Of a stretch of 64,000 nt of DNA, positions 61,969-64,000 are shown in pieces. This DNA is from Cherax quadricarinatus. Lineage: Eukaryota; Arthropoda; Malacostraca; Decapoda; Parastacidae. The stretch is taken from positions 10,790,481-10,854,480 of the forward strand of contig NC_091374.1 in the NCBI RefSeq assembly GCF_038502225.1. The letters are read 5' to 3'. The notes below the pieces were generated by a model. It was not told the DNA's origin and ran no database searches. It saw nothing but the letters and a program-made list of their open reading frames with translations. The position numbers and the translations under genes were made by a program. Positions within the stretch are counted from its first letter, which is position 1, and each line of letters begins with the position of its first letter.

Positions 61969-64000
61969 ACATTTACTAAAAAAGAGAAGAAGAAAAACTT
62001 TATAAAACTGGGATGCTTAAATGTGCGTGGATGTAGTGCGGATGACAAGAAACAGATGATTGCTGATGTTATGAATGAAAAGAAGTTGGATGTCCTGGCC
62101 CTAAGCGAAACAAAGCAGAAGGGGGTAGGGGAGTTTCGGTGGGGGGAAATAAATGGGATTAAATCTGGAGTATCTGAGAGAGTTAGAGCAAAGGAAGGGA
62201 TAGCAGTAATGTTGAATGATCAGTTATGGAAGGAGAAAAGAGAATATGAATGTGTAAATTCAAGAATTATGTGGATTAAAGTAAAGGTTGGATGCGAGAA
62301 GTGGGTCATAATAAGCGTGTATGCACCTGGAGAAGAGAGGAATGCAGAGGAGAGAGAGAGATTTTGGGAGATGTTAAGTGAATGTATAGGAGCCTTTGAA
62401 CCAAGTGAGAGAGTAATTGTGGTAGGGGACCTGAATGCTAAAGTAGGAGAAACTTTTAGAGAGGGTGTGGTAGGTAAGTTTGGGGTGCCAGGTGTAAATG
62501 ATAATGAGAGCCCTTTGATTGAACTTTGTATAGAAAGGGGTTTAGTTACAGGTAATACATATTTTAAGAAAAAGAGGATAAATAAGTATACAAGATATGA
62601 TGTAGGGCGAAATGACAGTAGTTTGTTGGATTATGTATTGGTAGATAAAAGACTGTTGAGTAGACTTCAGGATGTACATGTTTATAGAGGGGCCACAGAT
62701 ATATCAGATCACTTTTTAGTTGTAGCTACACTGAGAGTAAAAGGTAGATGGGATACAAGGAGAATAGAAGCATCAGGGAAGAGAGAGGTGAAGGTTTATA
62801 AACTAAAAGAGGAGGCAGTTAGGGTAAGATATAAACAGCTATTGGAGGATAGATGGGCTAATGAGAGCATAGGCAATGGGGTCGAAGAGGTATGGGGTAG
62901 GTTTAAAAATGTAGTGTTAGAGTGTTCAGCAGAAGTTTGTGGTTACAGGAAAGTGGGTGCGGGAGGGAAGAGGAGCGATTGGTGGAATGATGATGTGAAG
63001 AGAGTAGTAAGGGAGAAAAAGTTAGCATATGAGAAGTTTTTACAAAGTAGAAGTGATGCAAGGAGGGAAGAGTATATGGAGAAAAAGAGAGAGGTTAAGA
63101 GAGTAGTGAAGCAATGTAAAAAGAGAGCAAATGAGAGAGTGGGTGAGATGTTATCAACAAATTTTGTTGAAAATAAGAAAAAGTTTTGGAGTGAGATAAA
63201 CAAGTTAAGAAAGCCTAGAGAACAAATGGATTTGTCAGTTAAAAATAGGAGAGGAGAGTTATTAAATGTAGAGTTAGAGGTATTGGGAAGATGGAGGGAA
63301 TGTTTTGAGGAATTGTTAAATGTTGATGAAGATAGGGAAGCTGTGATTTCGTGTATAGGGCAAGGAGGAACAACATCTTGTAGGAGTGAGGAAGAGCCAG
63401 TTGTGAGTGTGGGGGAAGTTCGTGAGGCAGTAGGTAAAATGAAAGGGGGTAAGGCAGCCGGGATTGATGGGATAAAGATAGAAATGTTAAAAGCAGGTGG
63501 GGATATAGTTTTGGAGTGGTTGGTGCAATTAGTTAATAAATGTATGGAAGAGGGTAAGGTACCTAGGGATTGGCAGAGAGCATGCATAGTTCCTTTGTAT
63601 AAAGGCAAAGGGGATAAAAGAGAGTCCAAAAATTATAGGGGGATAAGTCTGTTGAGTATACCTGGCAAAGTGTATGGTAGAGTTATTATTGAAAGAATTA
63701 AGAGTAAGACGGAGAATAGGATAGCAGATGAACAAGGAGGCTTTAGGAAAGGTAGGGGGTGTGTGGACCAGGTGTTTACAGTGAAAGCATTTATGTATTT
63801 GGAAAAGGCGTATGACAGGGTGGATAGGGGGGCAATGTGGCAGATGTTGCAGATGTATGGTGTAGGAGGTAGGTTACTGAAAGCAGTGAAGAGTTTTTAC
63901 GAGGATAGTGAGGCTCAAGTTAGAGTATGTAGGAAAGAGGGAAATTATTTCCCAGTAAAAGTAGGCCTTAGACAAGGATGTGTGATGTCACCGTGGTTGT
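61969..64000 (+). CDS. RTE-like LINE endonuclease-reverse transcriptase, partial (runs off the window)
   Basis: 677 codons open to the window edge, the largest believable coding sequence here. An AP-type endonuclease comes first: LNVRG (N18), SETKQKG (E47), ISVYAPGEE, GDLNAKVG (D154, N156), SLLDYVLVD, SDH (246-248), so all catalytic positions are present. A basic linker (KLKEEAVRVRYKQLLEDRW, DWWNDDVKRVVREKK) leads to RT motifs [67 protein letters not shown]. Then 15 codons present in the 51.4-kb copy are missing in frame, and motif A reads FMYLEKAYD with Y610 in place of the catalytic Asp. Motif [12 protein letters not shown] is the last seen. The first in-frame ATG (62056) lies after LNVRG, so the real start is upstream, non-AUG or lost. 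Confidence 0.9.

Overview
The window is eukaryotic and looks like a decapod crustacean genome (crayfish, shrimp or crab type). The reasons are very dense long microsatellites, several non-LTR retrotransposon families with short simple-repeat tails, tRNA-derived SINEs, a hAT-type MITE, and repeat families I recognise as typical of decapod assemblies (for example the AATTAGGTGAGTACACAC retroposon tail). No host protein-coding gene could be supported. All convincing coding sequence belongs to retrotransposons.

Layout. 0-4.9 kb: hAT MITE with a perfect 8-bp target duplication, a tRNA-type SINE, AT-rich dispersed repeats. 4.9-13 kb: 40-bp minisatellite, scattered hairpin-tag elements, LINE 3' fragments, SINE pieces. 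13-15 kb: a SINE split by a nested element (11-bp duplication), then a short non-autonomous derivative of the RTE-like LINE. 17.3-18.8 kb: a CR1/Jockey-type LINE RT ORF (family CR1-A) with a damaged catalytic box. 21.6-29.0 kb: a 33-bp minisatellite of about 223 copies. 29.4-31.1 kb: 21-bp and 16-bp arrays. 34.3-43.7 kb: five more long arrays (21, 43, 28, 24 and 20 bp units). 43.7-49.3 kb: mostly low-copy sequence and old retroposon fragments. 49.4-58.5 kb: LINE graveyard (CR1-A, RTE-like, CR1-B, CR1-C families) with TA and CA arrays. 58.9-61 kb: small arrays and LINE tails. 61.6 kb to the end: the 5' UTR and a long open endonuclease-RT frame of the RTE-like LINE, running off the window.

Together the picture is of autonomous LINEs (RTE-like, CR1-A/B/C) with parasites on their machinery (tRNA SINEs, a head-plus-tail RTE derivative, palindromic retroposons). 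Their tails end in TA, CA or ATT repeats at the edges of many of the microsatellites. Tandem arrays account for more than a quarter of the window. The most unusual signals are palindromic retroposons flanked by 14-bp duplications, and a set of unrelated-looking elements that share a paired stem followed at once by GAAAC, resembling degenerate hammerhead ribozyme cores. Many of the long open reading frames are artefacts of arrays whose unit is a multiple of three.
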